Origin: Ferrimonas kyonanensis DSM 18153 | Lineage (GTDB): Bacteria; Pseudomonadota; Gammaproteobacteria; Enterobacterales; Shewanellaceae | Assembly: GCF_000425405.1 (NCBI RefSeq) | Contig: NZ_AUDJ01000023.1 | Location: 62,001 to 126,000, forward strand | Length of the DNA stretch: 64,000 nt | Reading direction: 5' to 3' | Shown here: positions 1 to 7,996 of the stretch, piece by piece | How the letters are laid out: the number at the start of each line of letters is the position of its first letter | How positions within the stretch are numbered: position 1 is the first letter of the stretch | Notes under the pieces: model-generated | The model's input: only the letters and a program-made list of their open reading frames with translations | What the model was told of the DNA's origin: nothing | Databases searched by the model: none | Made by a program: the position numbers and the translations under genes

Positions 1-46
1 CCCATGTCCAGGATGGCCATGGATGACTAATGAAATTAACTTAAAC

Positions 47-1714
47 ATGACTGAATCTTTTGCTCAACTGTTTGAAGAATCCCTAAAGGATCTGGAAACT
101 CGTCCTGGTGCCATCGTTAAAGGTACCGTTGTTGCTATCGAGAACGGCATCGTTCTGGTTGACGCTGGCCTGAAATCTGAGTCCGCTATCCCAGCCGAGC
201 AGTTCAAGAACGCCAAAGGCGAGCTGGAAATCAGCGTTGGCGAATCTGTTGACGTAGCTCTGGATGCCGTAGAAGACGGCTTCGGTGAAACTCAACTGTC
301 TCGTGAGAAAGCGAAGCGTCACGAAGCTTGGCTGCGTCTTGAGAAGGCTTACGAAGACGAAGAAACTGTTACCGGTATCATTAACGGTAAAGTTAAAGGC
401 GGCTTCACTGTTGAACTGGAAGGCATCCGTGCGTTCCTGCCAGGTTCTCTGGTTGACGTACGTCCAGTACGTGACACCACTCACCTGGAAGGCAAAGAGC
501 TGGAATTCAAGGTAATCAAGCTGGACCAGAAGCGCAACAACGTTGTTGTTTCCCGTCGTGCGGTTATCGAATCTGAAAACAGCGTTGAGCGTGAACAGCT
601 TCTGGCTAACCTGCAGGAAGGTCAAGAAGTTAAAGGTATCGTTAAGAACCTGACCGACTACGGCGCGTTCGTAGATCTGGGCGGCGTTGACGGCCTGCTG
701 CACATCACCGATATGGCTTGGAAGCGCGTTAAGCACCCAAGTGAAATCGTAAACGTTGGTGACGAAATCAACGTTAAGGTTCTGAAGTTCGATCGTGAGC
801 GTACTCGCGTATCTCTGGGCCTGAAGCAGCTGGGTGAAGATCCATGGGTTGCTATCGCTGGTCGCTACCCAGAAGGCACTAAGCTGACTGGTCGCGTAAC
901 CAACCTGACTGACTACGGTTGCTTCGTTGAAATCGAAGAAGGCGTTGAAGGTCTGGTACACGTTTCTGAAATGGATTGGACCAACAAGAACATCCACCCA
1001 TCCAAGGTTGTTAGCCTGGGTGACAACGTGGAAGTTATGGTTCTGGACATCGACGAAGAGCGTCGCCGCATCTCCCTGGGTCTGAAGCAGTGCAAAGCTA
1101 ACCCATGGGATGAGTTCGCAGCCAACTTCAACAAGAACGACAAAGTTACCGGTAAGATTAAGTCTATCACTGACTTCGGTATCTTCATCGGTCTGGAAGG
1201 CGGCATCGACGGTCTGGTTCACCTGTCCGACATCTCCTGGAACGTAGCTGGCGAAGAAGCTGTTCGCGACTACAAGAAAGGCGAAGAGATCTCTGCAGTT
1301 GTACTGTCTGTTGATCCTGAGCGCGAGCGTATCAGCCTGGGCGTTAAGCAGATCGAAGAAGATCCGTTTAACAAGTACCTGTCTGATAACAAAAAAGGTG
1401 CTATTGTTACTGGTACCATCACTGCAGTTGACGCCAAAGGCGCAACCGTAGAGCTGGGTGAGAGCGTTGAAGGTTACATCCGTGTAGCTGATATCTCTCG
1501 CGATCGCATCGAAGACGCATCTACCGTGCTGAATGCCGGTGAAGAAGTTGAAGCCAAGTTCATGGGCGTTGACCGCAAGAACCGTACCGTTAGCCTGTCT
1601 ATCCGCGCGAAAGACGAAGCTGACGAGAAGGAAGCGATTGACACTCTGAACCAGCGTGAAGAAGCTACCTTCTCCAGCGCTATGGCAGAAGCGTTCAAAG
1701 CTGCTAAACAATAA
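47..1714 (+). CDS. rpsA: 30S ribosomal protein S1
   Basis: RNA-binding protein of the small ribosomal subunit that helps load mRNAs with structured or weak ribosome-binding sites. The 555-residue product carries repeated S1 (OB-fold) domains, the later ones showing the signatures [25 protein letters not shown] and [13 protein letters not shown]. The start [12 protein letters not shown] matches the E. coli N-terminus, so the ATG at 47 is preferred to the in-frame ATG at 23. No Shine-Dalgarno motif precedes it, as is usual for rpsA, whose leader works by structure and is autoregulated. Strong codon bias fits very high expression. ihfB follows. Confidence 0.98.
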   Translation: MTESFAQLFEESLKDLETRPGAIVKGTVVAIENGIVLVDAGLKSESAIPAEQFKNAKGELEISVGESVDVALDAVEDGFGETQLSREKAKRHEAWLRLEKAYEDEETVTGIINGKVKGGFTVELEGIRAFLPGSLVDVRPVRDTTHLEGKELEFKVIKLDQKRNNVVVSRRAVIESENSVEREQLLANLQEGQEVKGIVKNLTDYGAFVDLGGVDGLLHITDMAWKRVKHPSEIVNVGDEINVKVLKFDRERTRVSLGLKQLGEDPWVAIAGRYPEGTKLTGRVTNLTDYGCFVEIEEGVEGLVHVSEMDWTNKNIHPSKVVSLGDNVEVMVLDIDEERRRISLGLKQCKANPWDEFAANFNKNDKVTGKIKSITDFGIFIGLEGGIDGLVHLSDISWNVAGEEAVRDYKKGEEISAVVLSVDPERERISLGVKQIEEDPFNKYLSDNKKGAIVTGTITAVDAKGATVELGESVEGYIRVADISRDRIEDASTVLNAGEEVEAKFMGVDRKNRTVSLSIRAKDEADEKEAIDTLNQREEATFSSAMAEAFKAAKQ

Positions 1715-1725
1715 TCGCCTGTTGT

Positions 1726-1746
1726 ATGGGGAGCGCGTCTCCCCAT
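1726..1746 (+). terminator. Intergenic hairpin between rpsA and ihfB
   Basis: A perfect 8-bp stem, ATGGGGAG pairing with CTCCCCAT around a 5-base loop, lies 11 bases after the rpsA stop. No T-run follows, so it is more likely an attenuator or mRNA 3'-end stabiliser than a full terminator. It could lower ihfB expression relative to rpsA. Confidence 0.5.
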
Positions 1747-1780
1747 TAGGCGACTGTAATTGGCTTGTAGGAGAGCGAGG

Positions 1781-2068
1781 ATGACGAAATCCGAACTTAT
1801 CGAAAGATTGGCCAGTAAACAGTCGCACCTATCCGGAAAAGAAGTGGAAGGTGCAATTAAAGAGATGCTGGAGCAGATGGCAACCACCCTGGAGCAAGGC
1901 GATCGCATTGAGATTCGCGGCTTCGGGAGCTTTTCTCTCCATTATCGGGCTCCACGGACTGGCCGTAACCCCAAAACTGGGGATGCGGTTGAGCTGACTG
2001 GCAAGTACGTACCTCATTTCAAACCGGGTAAGGAGTTACGCGAACGCGTAAACAGTAACCTAGGTTGA
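1781..2068 (+). CDS. ihfB: Integration host factor subunit beta
   Basis: Beta subunit of the DNA-bending heterodimer IHF, which acts in recombination, replication and transcription. The 95-residue product has the HU/IHF fold, with the DNA-contacting arm [13 protein letters not shown] and the C-terminal helix [10 protein letters not shown]. The ATG at 1781, preceded by GAGAGCGAGG, gives the usual [10 protein letters not shown] start. An upstream in-frame TTG is less likely. Its position after rpsA is the conserved gammaproteobacterial arrangement, and a strong terminator follows. Confidence 0.97.
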   Translation: MTKSELIERLASKQSHLSGKEVEGAIKEMLEQMATTLEQGDRIEIRGFGSFSLHYRAPRTGRNPKTGDAVELTGKYVPHFKPGKELRERVNSNLG

Positions 2069-2075
2069 TTGATTG

Positions 2076-2104
2076 AAAGCCCTCGCATCTGCGAGGGCTT
2101 TTTG
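2076..2104 (+). terminator. Rho-independent terminator after ihfB
   Basis: The stem AAGCCCTCGC / GCGAGGGCTT with a short loop is followed by a T-run, directly downstream of the ihfB stop codon. Confidence 0.9.
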
Positions 2105-2210
2105 TATCTGCCGTAATCGTCCCTGCCGGGGCGAGACCAGATCGTGCTGGTCATATATTTCTTTTTATTAGATAATCTTTCTAATTCCATGACGCTCTAA
2201 AGGAGCCATT

Positions 2211-2498
2211 GTGAAAGCCTTGCTTATCACTGCCTTGGTGGCTGTTTTTTTTCTGGTTGCTATGGCCTTTGGCGCCCGTAACGATCAGCTGGTGACACTG
2301 AACTACTTCATTGCCCGCGGTGAATTTTCTCTGCCGATGGTTATGGCGGTGACCTTCTTCGGTGGTTTTTTGGTCAGCTGGCTGATCACCATGTTGCTGA
2401 TGGTGCGGCAGCGTTTCAAGCTCAACCGAATGACCGCCAAGAACCAACAGCTGGAAAAGCGCCTTGCTGAGCTAGAGTCTATCGATACTGATGCTTGA
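2211..2498 (+). CDS. lapA: Lipopolysaccharide assembly protein LapA
   Basis: Small inner-membrane protein (95 aa) that works with LapB to control LPS synthesis through turnover of LpxC. Two hydrophobic segments (about residues 3-20 and 42-65) are followed by a short cytoplasmic coiled-coil tail, KNQQLEKRLAELE. The start is GTG, with AGGAG just upstream. The 3' end overlaps lapB by 8 bp, indicating translational coupling. Confidence 0.9.
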   Translation: MKALLITALVAVFFLVAMAFGARNDQLVTLNYFIARGEFSLPMVMAVTFFGGFLVSWLITMLLMVRQRFKLNRMTAKNQQLEKRLAELESIDTDA

Positions 2499-3648
2499 AC
2501 TGGTATTTCTTCTGTTGCCCATTGCCGCCGCGTATGGCTGGTACATGGGCCAGCGCAGTGCTGGTCAGTCAGAGCGTAAGAAAGCTCAGGTATTTTCCAA
2601 AAACTATTTCGAAGGCCTGAACTTCCTGTTGTCGGATCAACCGGACAAGGCGGTGGATCTGTTCATCGAGCTGTTGCAGGTGGACGAAGAGACCTTTGAA
2701 ACCCACCTGTCCCTCGGCAACCTGTTCCGCAAACGCGGTGAGGTCGACCGCTCCATCCGCATTCATCAAAACCTCATCGCCCGGCCGCACCTATTGCCGG
2801 AGCAGCGTGACGCCGCCATGATGGAGTTGGGCAAAGACTACCTGGCCGCCGGACTGTACGACCGCGCCGAGGACCTGTTCCTGAAGCTGATCAAAGAGCC
2901 GGATCACAGCGAAGACGCCGAGCGTCAGTTGCTGCACATCTACCAGGCCACCAAGGAGTGGTGGAAGGCGATCAAGGTGGCCCGCAAGTTTGGCCGGGTC
3001 AGCCGCAAGGAGCTCAAGCCCATCGTTGCCCACTACTACTGCGAATTGGCCCAGCTGGCCAGCGATACTGCGGAGCAGTGTAAGTTGCTGGACAAGGCGC
3101 TGTCGACGGACAGCCACTGTGTGCGGGCGATGATTGCCAAGGTGCCGCTGCTTAAGGAGCAGGATACCGCCGGGGCGCTGAAAGTAGTGAACCAGATTGC
3201 CGCTACCGCGCCGGAGATGATGCCGGAAGTGCTGGACCAGGCGGAGGCGATTTACGCCGCCCTTGATTTGGACGATCAATTTATGACGTTGCTGCACTCC
3301 ATTTTGGAGCGCGATGGTAACGTCAGTTGCCTGCTGAAGTTGGTGGATCGCACCGCCGAAAACGTCGGCCCGCAGGAGGCGGAGGCGTTGCTGCTGGATC
3401 AACTCAAGCGCCAGCCCACCATGCGAGGTTTTCATCACCTGATGAAGCTGCAACTGGACCAGCTGCAACTGGGCCAGGGGCGGGAGCGGGTAGACCTGCT
3501 GTCGAAGCTGGTGGAAGCCCAGATTAAACTGCGCCCCATCTACCGCTGTCACCGCTGCGGCTTTCCTTCACACAGCCTGTACTGGCACTGTCCCTCCTGC
3601 AAAAGCTGGGGCGAAGGCAAGCGCATTCGCGGTTTGGACGGCGAATGA
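2491..3648 (+). CDS. lapB: Lipopolysaccharide assembly protein LapB
   Basis: Membrane-anchored TPR protein that recruits LpxC to FtsH and coordinates LPS assembly. The 385-residue product has one N-terminal transmembrane helix, a run of tetratricopeptide repeats through the middle, and a C-terminal rubredoxin-like metal site formed by two CxxC pairs (CHRCG and CPSCKSWG). Length matches the family. The ATG at 2491 overlaps the end of lapA. Confidence 0.95.
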   Translation: MLELVFLLLPIAAAYGWYMGQRSAGQSERKKAQVFSKNYFEGLNFLLSDQPDKAVDLFIELLQVDEETFETHLSLGNLFRKRGEVDRSIRIHQNLIARPHLLPEQRDAAMMELGKDYLAAGLYDRAEDLFLKLIKEPDHSEDAERQLLHIYQATKEWWKAIKVARKFGRVSRKELKPIVAHYYCELAQLASDTAEQCKLLDKALSTDSHCVRAMIAKVPLLKEQDTAGALKVVNQIAATAPEMMPEVLDQAEAIYAALDLDDQFMTLLHSILERDGNVSCLLKLVDRTAENVGPQEAEALLLDQLKRQPTMRGFHHLMKLQLDQLQLGQGRERVDLLSKLVEAQIKLRPIYRCHRCGFPSHSLYWHCPSCKSWGEGKRIRGLDGE

Positions 3649-3650
3649 AC

Positions 3651-3895
3651 GGGGCGTGTTAAACTTTGCTGATTATTATTGCGCAGCATCTGACCATTGT
3701 TGTATCAGGATGTTGGGTGTTCGCTCTAAATGAGCTAGAAATTTAGCTGATATGAGCGCCCTACGGGGCCGGACTGACGACAACCACTCGACGTCGTTCG
3801 ATTTTGACGTAGAACCACTATGCCTACAATCGAACTTCTTGATTGGTTGCCGTCATCCTTGGCCAAATTCTAAACACCAAAGATAAACACGCCCC
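3651..3895. repeat. MITE-like element, copy A (245 bp)
   Basis: Begins GGGGCGTGTT and ends AACACGCCCC, a perfect 10-bp terminal inverted repeat. The inverted homology extends inward with mismatches (AAACTTTGCTGA against the complement of the right end). It starts 3 bases after the lapB stop. No open reading frame fills it. It contains the short block GCGCCCTACGGG, which recurs in the adjacent copy B. The size, ends and lack of coding suggest a non-autonomous miniature element. Confidence 0.65.
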
Positions 3896-3896
3896 A

Positions 3897-4047
3897 GGGC
3901 CTGTTGAACGTTACTGAATATTTTTGCGCCAAGGTTTGCGTGCTGCAAAACCTAGGCGCTCAGAGATTGCTTAAGGTGAGAGCGTGTTAGAAGAGTTTCG
4001 TCGCGCCCTACGGGACCAAATTCTCATCAGCAAAGCTCAACAGCCCC
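3897..4047. repeat. MITE-like element, copy B (151 bp)
   Basis: Begins GGGCCTGTTGAACGTTACTGA and ends in GCTCAACAGCCCC, whose complement GGGGCTGTTGAGCTTTGCTGA resembles the left ends of both copies. It directly abuts copy A in the same orientation and shares the internal GCGCCCTACGGG block near its right end. The pyrF ribosome-binding site lies just beyond it, so the pyrF promoter must lie in or very near the element. Confidence 0.6.
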
Positions 4048-4085
4048 TAATACAATAACTATTACCCTACAACCTGGAGACATTG

Positions 4086-4784
4086 ATGCAAGTGAACCCT
4101 AAGGTACTCGTTGCTCTGGATTTTAATAACATCGACGACGCATTGGCGTTTGTAGACAGCATTGACGCCGAACAGTGCCGGCTAAAAGTGGGTAAAGAGC
4201 TGTTTACCTCCTTTGGTCCGCAGTTTGTCAGCCAGCTGGTTGAGCGCGGCTTCGACGTATTTCTGGACCTTAAGTTTCACGACATTCCCAATACGGTGGC
4301 CAAAGCGGTGACCGCCGCCGCCGAGCTGGGGGTGTGGATGGTGAATGTGCATGCCGCCGGAGGCAGCCGCATGATGCGTGCCGCCGCCGAGGCACTGGCC
4401 CCCTATGGCGATAAAGCGCCGCTGCTGATTGCCGTGACCATGCTGACCAGCATGGAGGAGTCTGAACTGGCTGAACTGGGGGTCAACCGCAGCGCCGAGG
4501 AGCATGTGCTGGCGCTGGCTAAACTGGCCAAAGCCAGTGGCCTGGATGGCGTCGTCTGCTCGGCTCAGGAAGCGACGCGCCTGAAGGCGGAGCTGGGGCA
4601 GGCGTTTTGCCTGGTGACCCCGGGCATTCGCCCCGAGGGCAGCGACAAAGGGGATCAAAAACGGGTGATGACGCCGGCTAAAGCGGTTGCAGCCGGCAGT
4701 GATTACCTGGTGATTGGTCGTCCCATTACCCAGTCTGCGGATCCCGGCCAGGCCCTGTTGGCGATTAATGCCAGCTTGAACTGA
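4086..4784 (+). CDS. pyrF: Orotidine-5'-phosphate decarboxylase
   Basis: Last step of de novo UMP synthesis: decarboxylates OMP to UMP in the cytosol. The 232-residue TIM barrel shows the catalytic signature [10 protein letters not shown] (about residues 60-69) and the phosphate-binding end [12 protein letters not shown]. The ATG at 4086 with GGAGA upstream is chosen over an in-frame TTG one codon earlier. It usually follows lapB directly; here the two repeats separate them. A terminator follows. Confidence 0.97.
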   Translation: MQVNPKVLVALDFNNIDDALAFVDSIDAEQCRLKVGKELFTSFGPQFVSQLVERGFDVFLDLKFHDIPNTVAKAVTAAAELGVWMVNVHAAGGSRMMRAAAEALAPYGDKAPLLIAVTMLTSMEESELAELGVNRSAEEHVLALAKLAKASGLDGVVCSAQEATRLKAELGQAFCLVTPGIRPEGSDKGDQKRVMTPAKAVAAGSDYLVIGRPITQSADPGQALLAINASLN

Positions 4785-4804
4785 GGGTAGCGAACCCCGA
4801 AAGA

Positions 4805-4829
4805 GGGAGCCTAAGGGCTCCCTTTTTTT
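4805..4829 (+). terminator. Rho-independent terminator after pyrF
   Basis: GGGAGCC pairs with GGCTCCC around a TAAG loop, followed by seven Ts. Confidence 0.92.
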
Positions 4830-4969
4830 GTGCCGGTTTAGTGCGACCAGCCCCCTTCGCGGTTCCAAACCGGTGGTAACCCTTGCTGATGAGATGTCCG
4901 GTCATCACTAAGGCGGCCACCACCGACAGGGAGGATGAGGCCGTTGACGCTTCGATGGGTGAACAGCAC

Positions 4970-4999
4970 TTGCGCTCCCAAGCAAGCGCTTGGTATCTT
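4970..4999 (+). promoter_or_regulatory. Predicted promoter with operator palindrome
   Basis: TTGCGC (4970-4975) and TATCTT (4994-4999) are 18 bp apart. The spacer contains the perfect inverted repeat CCAAGCAAGCGCTTGG (4978-4993), where CCAAGC is matched by GCTTGG. A dyad between -35 and -10 suggests control by a repressor or MerR-type regulator. Its shape (CAAGC-N4-GCTTG) resembles PsrA-type boxes, but the regulator cannot be named from sequence alone. Confidence 0.45.
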
Positions 5000-5025
5000 G
5001 AGGGCAATTAACAAGGAGACGTGTC

Positions 5026-5880
5026 ATGTCCGACAAGGTAGTGATTACCTGCGCCCTCACCGGGGTGCTGACCGATCCCGGCCAGCACCCGGTGCCGGTG
5101 ACGGTGAATGAGATGGCCGAGGAAGCCCGCCAGGCGTTTGAAGCGGGGGCCAGTGTTATGCACATCCATTTTCGGCGCCAGGAGCCGGGAAAAGGTCACC
5201 TGCCAAGCTGGGAACCCGAGGTGGCCTGTGCCATCGCCGACGCCATTCGCCAGGCCTGTCCAGGGGTGATTCTGAACTTCTCCACCGGTACCATCAGCCG
5301 CGATCAGCAGGGGCCTTTGGCGTGCATCCGTGCCGGCCGGCCTGAGATCGCCGCTTGTAACGCCGGTAGCCTCAACTACCTCAAAACCCGTCGTGATGGC
5401 CGCTGGGCCTGGGCGCCGATGGTGTTTGAAAACCCGGTGGAAAAGATCGAGGAACTGCTCGAGGTGTGTCAGCAGCATCAGGTTCGGCCCGAGTTCGAGT
5501 GTTTCGATCTGGGCATTGTCCGCTCGGTGGGGATGTTTGAAGACGTGGGCATGATCGATAGCGCCAACTACAATCTGGTGCTGGGGGTGGCGTCGGGAAT
5601 GCCCGCCGATGCCGAATTGTTGCCACTGCTGCATAAGTACATGAAACCCGGTGCCTTGTGGCAGTCGACGGTGATTGGTCGCCAGGAGATCTGGGACGTT
5701 CACCGCGCCACGGCAGAGATGGGCGGACAGCTTCGAACCGGTCTGGAGGATACCTTCTATCTGCCCAGTGGCGAACGGGCCAGGGGCAATGGCGATTTGA
5801 TTGCCGCCATGGCCGGACTCGCGGAGCAGGCGGGGCGGCAGGTGGCGTCGCCGGACGAGGCTCGGGCGCTGTTCCTGTGA
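5026..5880 (+). CDS. Beta-keto acid cleavage enzyme (BKACE, DUF849 family)
   Basis: 284-residue TIM-barrel protein of the BKACE family, whose founding member is 3-keto-5-aminohexanoate cleavage enzyme. Members are Zn-dependent and condense a beta-keto acid with acetyl-CoA to give acetoacetate and a new CoA ester. The metal-binding HIH motif sits near residue 46 and is followed by the family motif NFSTGT. AAGGAG precedes the ATG. An acyl-CoA synthetase gene follows. The true substrate (amino acid, carnitine or other beta-keto acid) cannot be read from sequence. Confidence 0.85.
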   Translation: MSDKVVITCALTGVLTDPGQHPVPVTVNEMAEEARQAFEAGASVMHIHFRRQEPGKGHLPSWEPEVACAIADAIRQACPGVILNFSTGTISRDQQGPLACIRAGRPEIAACNAGSLNYLKTRRDGRWAWAPMVFENPVEKIEELLEVCQQHQVRPEFECFDLGIVRSVGMFEDVGMIDSANYNLVLGVASGMPADAELLPLLHKYMKPGALWQSTVIGRQEIWDVHRATAEMGGQLRTGLEDTFYLPSGERARGNGDLIAAMAGLAEQAGRQVASPDEARALFL

Positions 5881-6111
5881 GTAGGGGCCCAGCCACAGCA
5901 TCGACGGGTACACAGTGCAGAACGCGAGGCGCTGGCAAGGTAGGCGCCGTTTAGGAGTCAAGGTAACCGCCGGGGCAATGGGGCGCCGTTTTACCCCGCC
6001 TCGGGCCGATGATGGCAATAGCAAATGGACATCGACCTCGGAGGGGAATAGGCCGACTTTAGCCGTAGCGGTTACGTTTCCGTCCCGTGGCATTCGACTA
6101 TGGAGACAAGG

Positions 6112-7674
6112 ATGCAATTAACCCAGATGATCAAGCGAGCGGCGCAGATTCAGCCTAATGGGACGGCGACAATTTACGGTGAACGTCACCACAGTTGGCA
6201 GCAGTTGCAGCAACGGGTGGCCCGCCTGGCGGCGGTGCTGCAGGCCAGCGGCGTGTCAGAAGGCGACCGGGTGGCGGTACTGGCGCTGAACAGCGATCGC
6301 TATTACGAGTATTTCTTTGCCGTCGCCTGGGCTGGGGCGGTGTTGGTACCGCTTAACATTCGCTGGTCGATAAAGGAGAACGTCTATTCGCTGCAAGACT
6401 CCGGCGCCGCCGTGCTGGTGGTGGACGATTCCTTTGCCGCTGCGGCAGAGCAGGTCCGCCATCAGGTGGACGCTCTGCATACCTGCCTGTACATCGGTGA
6501 CAAGGCTACACCGGCGGGAATGATCAACAGCGAACAGGCCCTGGCAACCACATCGGCCATCGACGACCAGTGCCGGGGCAAAGAGCAGTTGGCGGGGATC
6601 TATTACACCGGTGGCACCACCGGTTTCCCCAAGGGGGTGATGCTGTCGCACAATAACCTGTGGGTTTCGAGCGTGTCTGCGGCGCTGGGATTGGAGATGA
6701 ATCAACCCGGAATGAGGTACCTGCATGCGGCGCCGATGTTTCATGCCGCCGACATCGCCATGTCCTATGCCAGCACCATCTGCGGTGCCACCCAGGTGTT
6801 CATTCCGGCCTTTGCCTGCCAGCCGCTGGTGGCGGCCATCGCCGCCCACCAAATCACCCACACCCTGTTGGTGCCAACCATGATCACCATGTTGCTGAGC
6901 AGTGGCGAGTTGCAGGGTGCCGACATCAGCAGCCTGCAATCGGTCGTCTATGGCGCTTCACCCATGCCGGAAGGCACCCTGCGCCAGGCGATGGCGCAGA
7001 TGCCCAAGGTGGCCTTTATGCAGGCCTACGGCCAGACTGAACTGGCGCCCATCGCCACCATTTTGCCTTCGGAGTACCACGTACTGGAGGGCCCAAAGGC
7101 GGGTAAAATCCGCTCCGCCGGACGGGCCGGTGTCTGTGTCGAGGTGGAGGTGGTGGATCCGCTGCATCGCCCTTGCGCGGTGGGGACGGTGGGTGAAGTG
7201 CGGGTTCGCGGTGGCAACACCATGATGGGCTACTGGAATAAGCCCACAGAGAGCGAGGCGGTGATGATTGACGGCTGGATTCTTACCGGGGACGCCGGAT
7301 ACCTGGATCAAGACGGCTTCCTGTTCCTGGTGGATAGGGTTAAAGATATGATTGTCACCGGCGGAGAAAACGTCTATTCGGCGGAGGTGGAGAGTGCCTT
7401 GTCCCGCCACGACGCCGTCAGCGAAGTGGTGGTGATAGGCATTCCCAGTGAGCAGTGGGGGGAACAGGTGCACGCCATCGTTCGGCTGCAGGACGGCCAG
7501 ACGGTGTCGGAAGCGGCGCTGATCGCCTTCTGTCAGCAGCAGATTGCGCACTATAAATCGCCCCGCTCGGTGGAGTTTCGAAGCGATCCCTTTCCCATGA
7601 CCGGTGCCGGCAAATTGCGAAAAGCGGATCTGCGTGCGCCGTACTGGCAGGGGCATCGACGCCGAGTGAACTGA
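6112..7674 (+). CDS. AMP-forming acyl-CoA synthetase (fatty-acid--CoA ligase type)
   Basis: Member of the ANL (AMP-binding) superfamily that activates a carboxylic acid with ATP and CoA. The 520-residue product shows the P-loop motif YTGGTTGFPKG (about residue 165), the YGQTE adenine motif, the TGDAGYLD aspartate region and the C-terminal hinge DRVKDMIVTGGENVYSAEVE with a later catalytic-type lysine (GKLRK). The ATG at 6112 has GGAGACAAGG upstream, better than the in-frame ATG at 6100. The 231 bp before it hold no gene. The order BKACE then ligase suggests one catabolic unit; substrate unknown. Confidence 0.85.
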   Translation: MQLTQMIKRAAQIQPNGTATIYGERHHSWQQLQQRVARLAAVLQASGVSEGDRVAVLALNSDRYYEYFFAVAWAGAVLVPLNIRWSIKENVYSLQDSGAAVLVVDDSFAAAAEQVRHQVDALHTCLYIGDKATPAGMINSEQALATTSAIDDQCRGKEQLAGIYYTGGTTGFPKGVMLSHNNLWVSSVSAALGLEMNQPGMRYLHAAPMFHAADIAMSYASTICGATQVFIPAFACQPLVAAIAAHQITHTLLVPTMITMLLSSGELQGADISSLQSVVYGASPMPEGTLRQAMAQMPKVAFMQAYGQTELAPIATILPSEYHVLEGPKAGKIRSAGRAGVCVEVEVVDPLHRPCAVGTVGEVRVRGGNTMMGYWNKPTESEAVMIDGWILTGDAGYLDQDGFLFLVDRVKDMIVTGGENVYSAEVESALSRHDAVSEVVVIGIPSEQWGEQVHAIVRLQDGQTVSEAALIAFCQQQIAHYKSPRSVEFRSDPFPMTGAGKLRKADLRAPYWQGHRRRVN

Positions 7675-7996
7675 GCCTGGCCCGGGCGCGGCTGTGGTGC
7701 CGTCGGTGATGATCCTGAGGGCAGGGTTGTGTCGGCGCCTCGACCAGGTTGGCTTGCCGCCGCAGACCGCGCCGAACCGGCCTCGATTGCCGTGTTTGGA
7801 CCGCGCTGGCCAGAGGTTCTGTGTTGGTCAGCGCTTAGGCCGATTGCGCAGCGACGCCGCCGATGGCGGCCATATTGTGTGCGATGGCAGCAATCGACCG
7901 GCTCGAATGTGATCTGGATCGGTTCTCGGTCCAGATGGGGTGGGCTTCGGCGCCGACATTACTTAGCATTCCTGTACTCACCAAATGGGACAGATT
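7675..7996. other. Intergenic region without a recognised gene
   Basis: About 320 bp, GC-rich. Frames open across it, but they run into the following synthetase gene out of frame and have no recognisable homology or ribosome-binding site. A KOPS-like octamer GGGCAGGG lies at 7719-7726. No terminator hairpin with a T-run and no convincing promoter were seen. Confidence 0.5.

Noticed and set aside
83-1828. Long open frame on the - strand opposite rpsA
   Set aside because: It is the antisense shadow of a strongly codon-biased gene, with no recognisable protein features. The same applies to long frames opposite metG (10915-12732), rsmF (20249-21463), the DUF1302 gene (35606-37363) and glutamate dehydrogenase (42681-44381).
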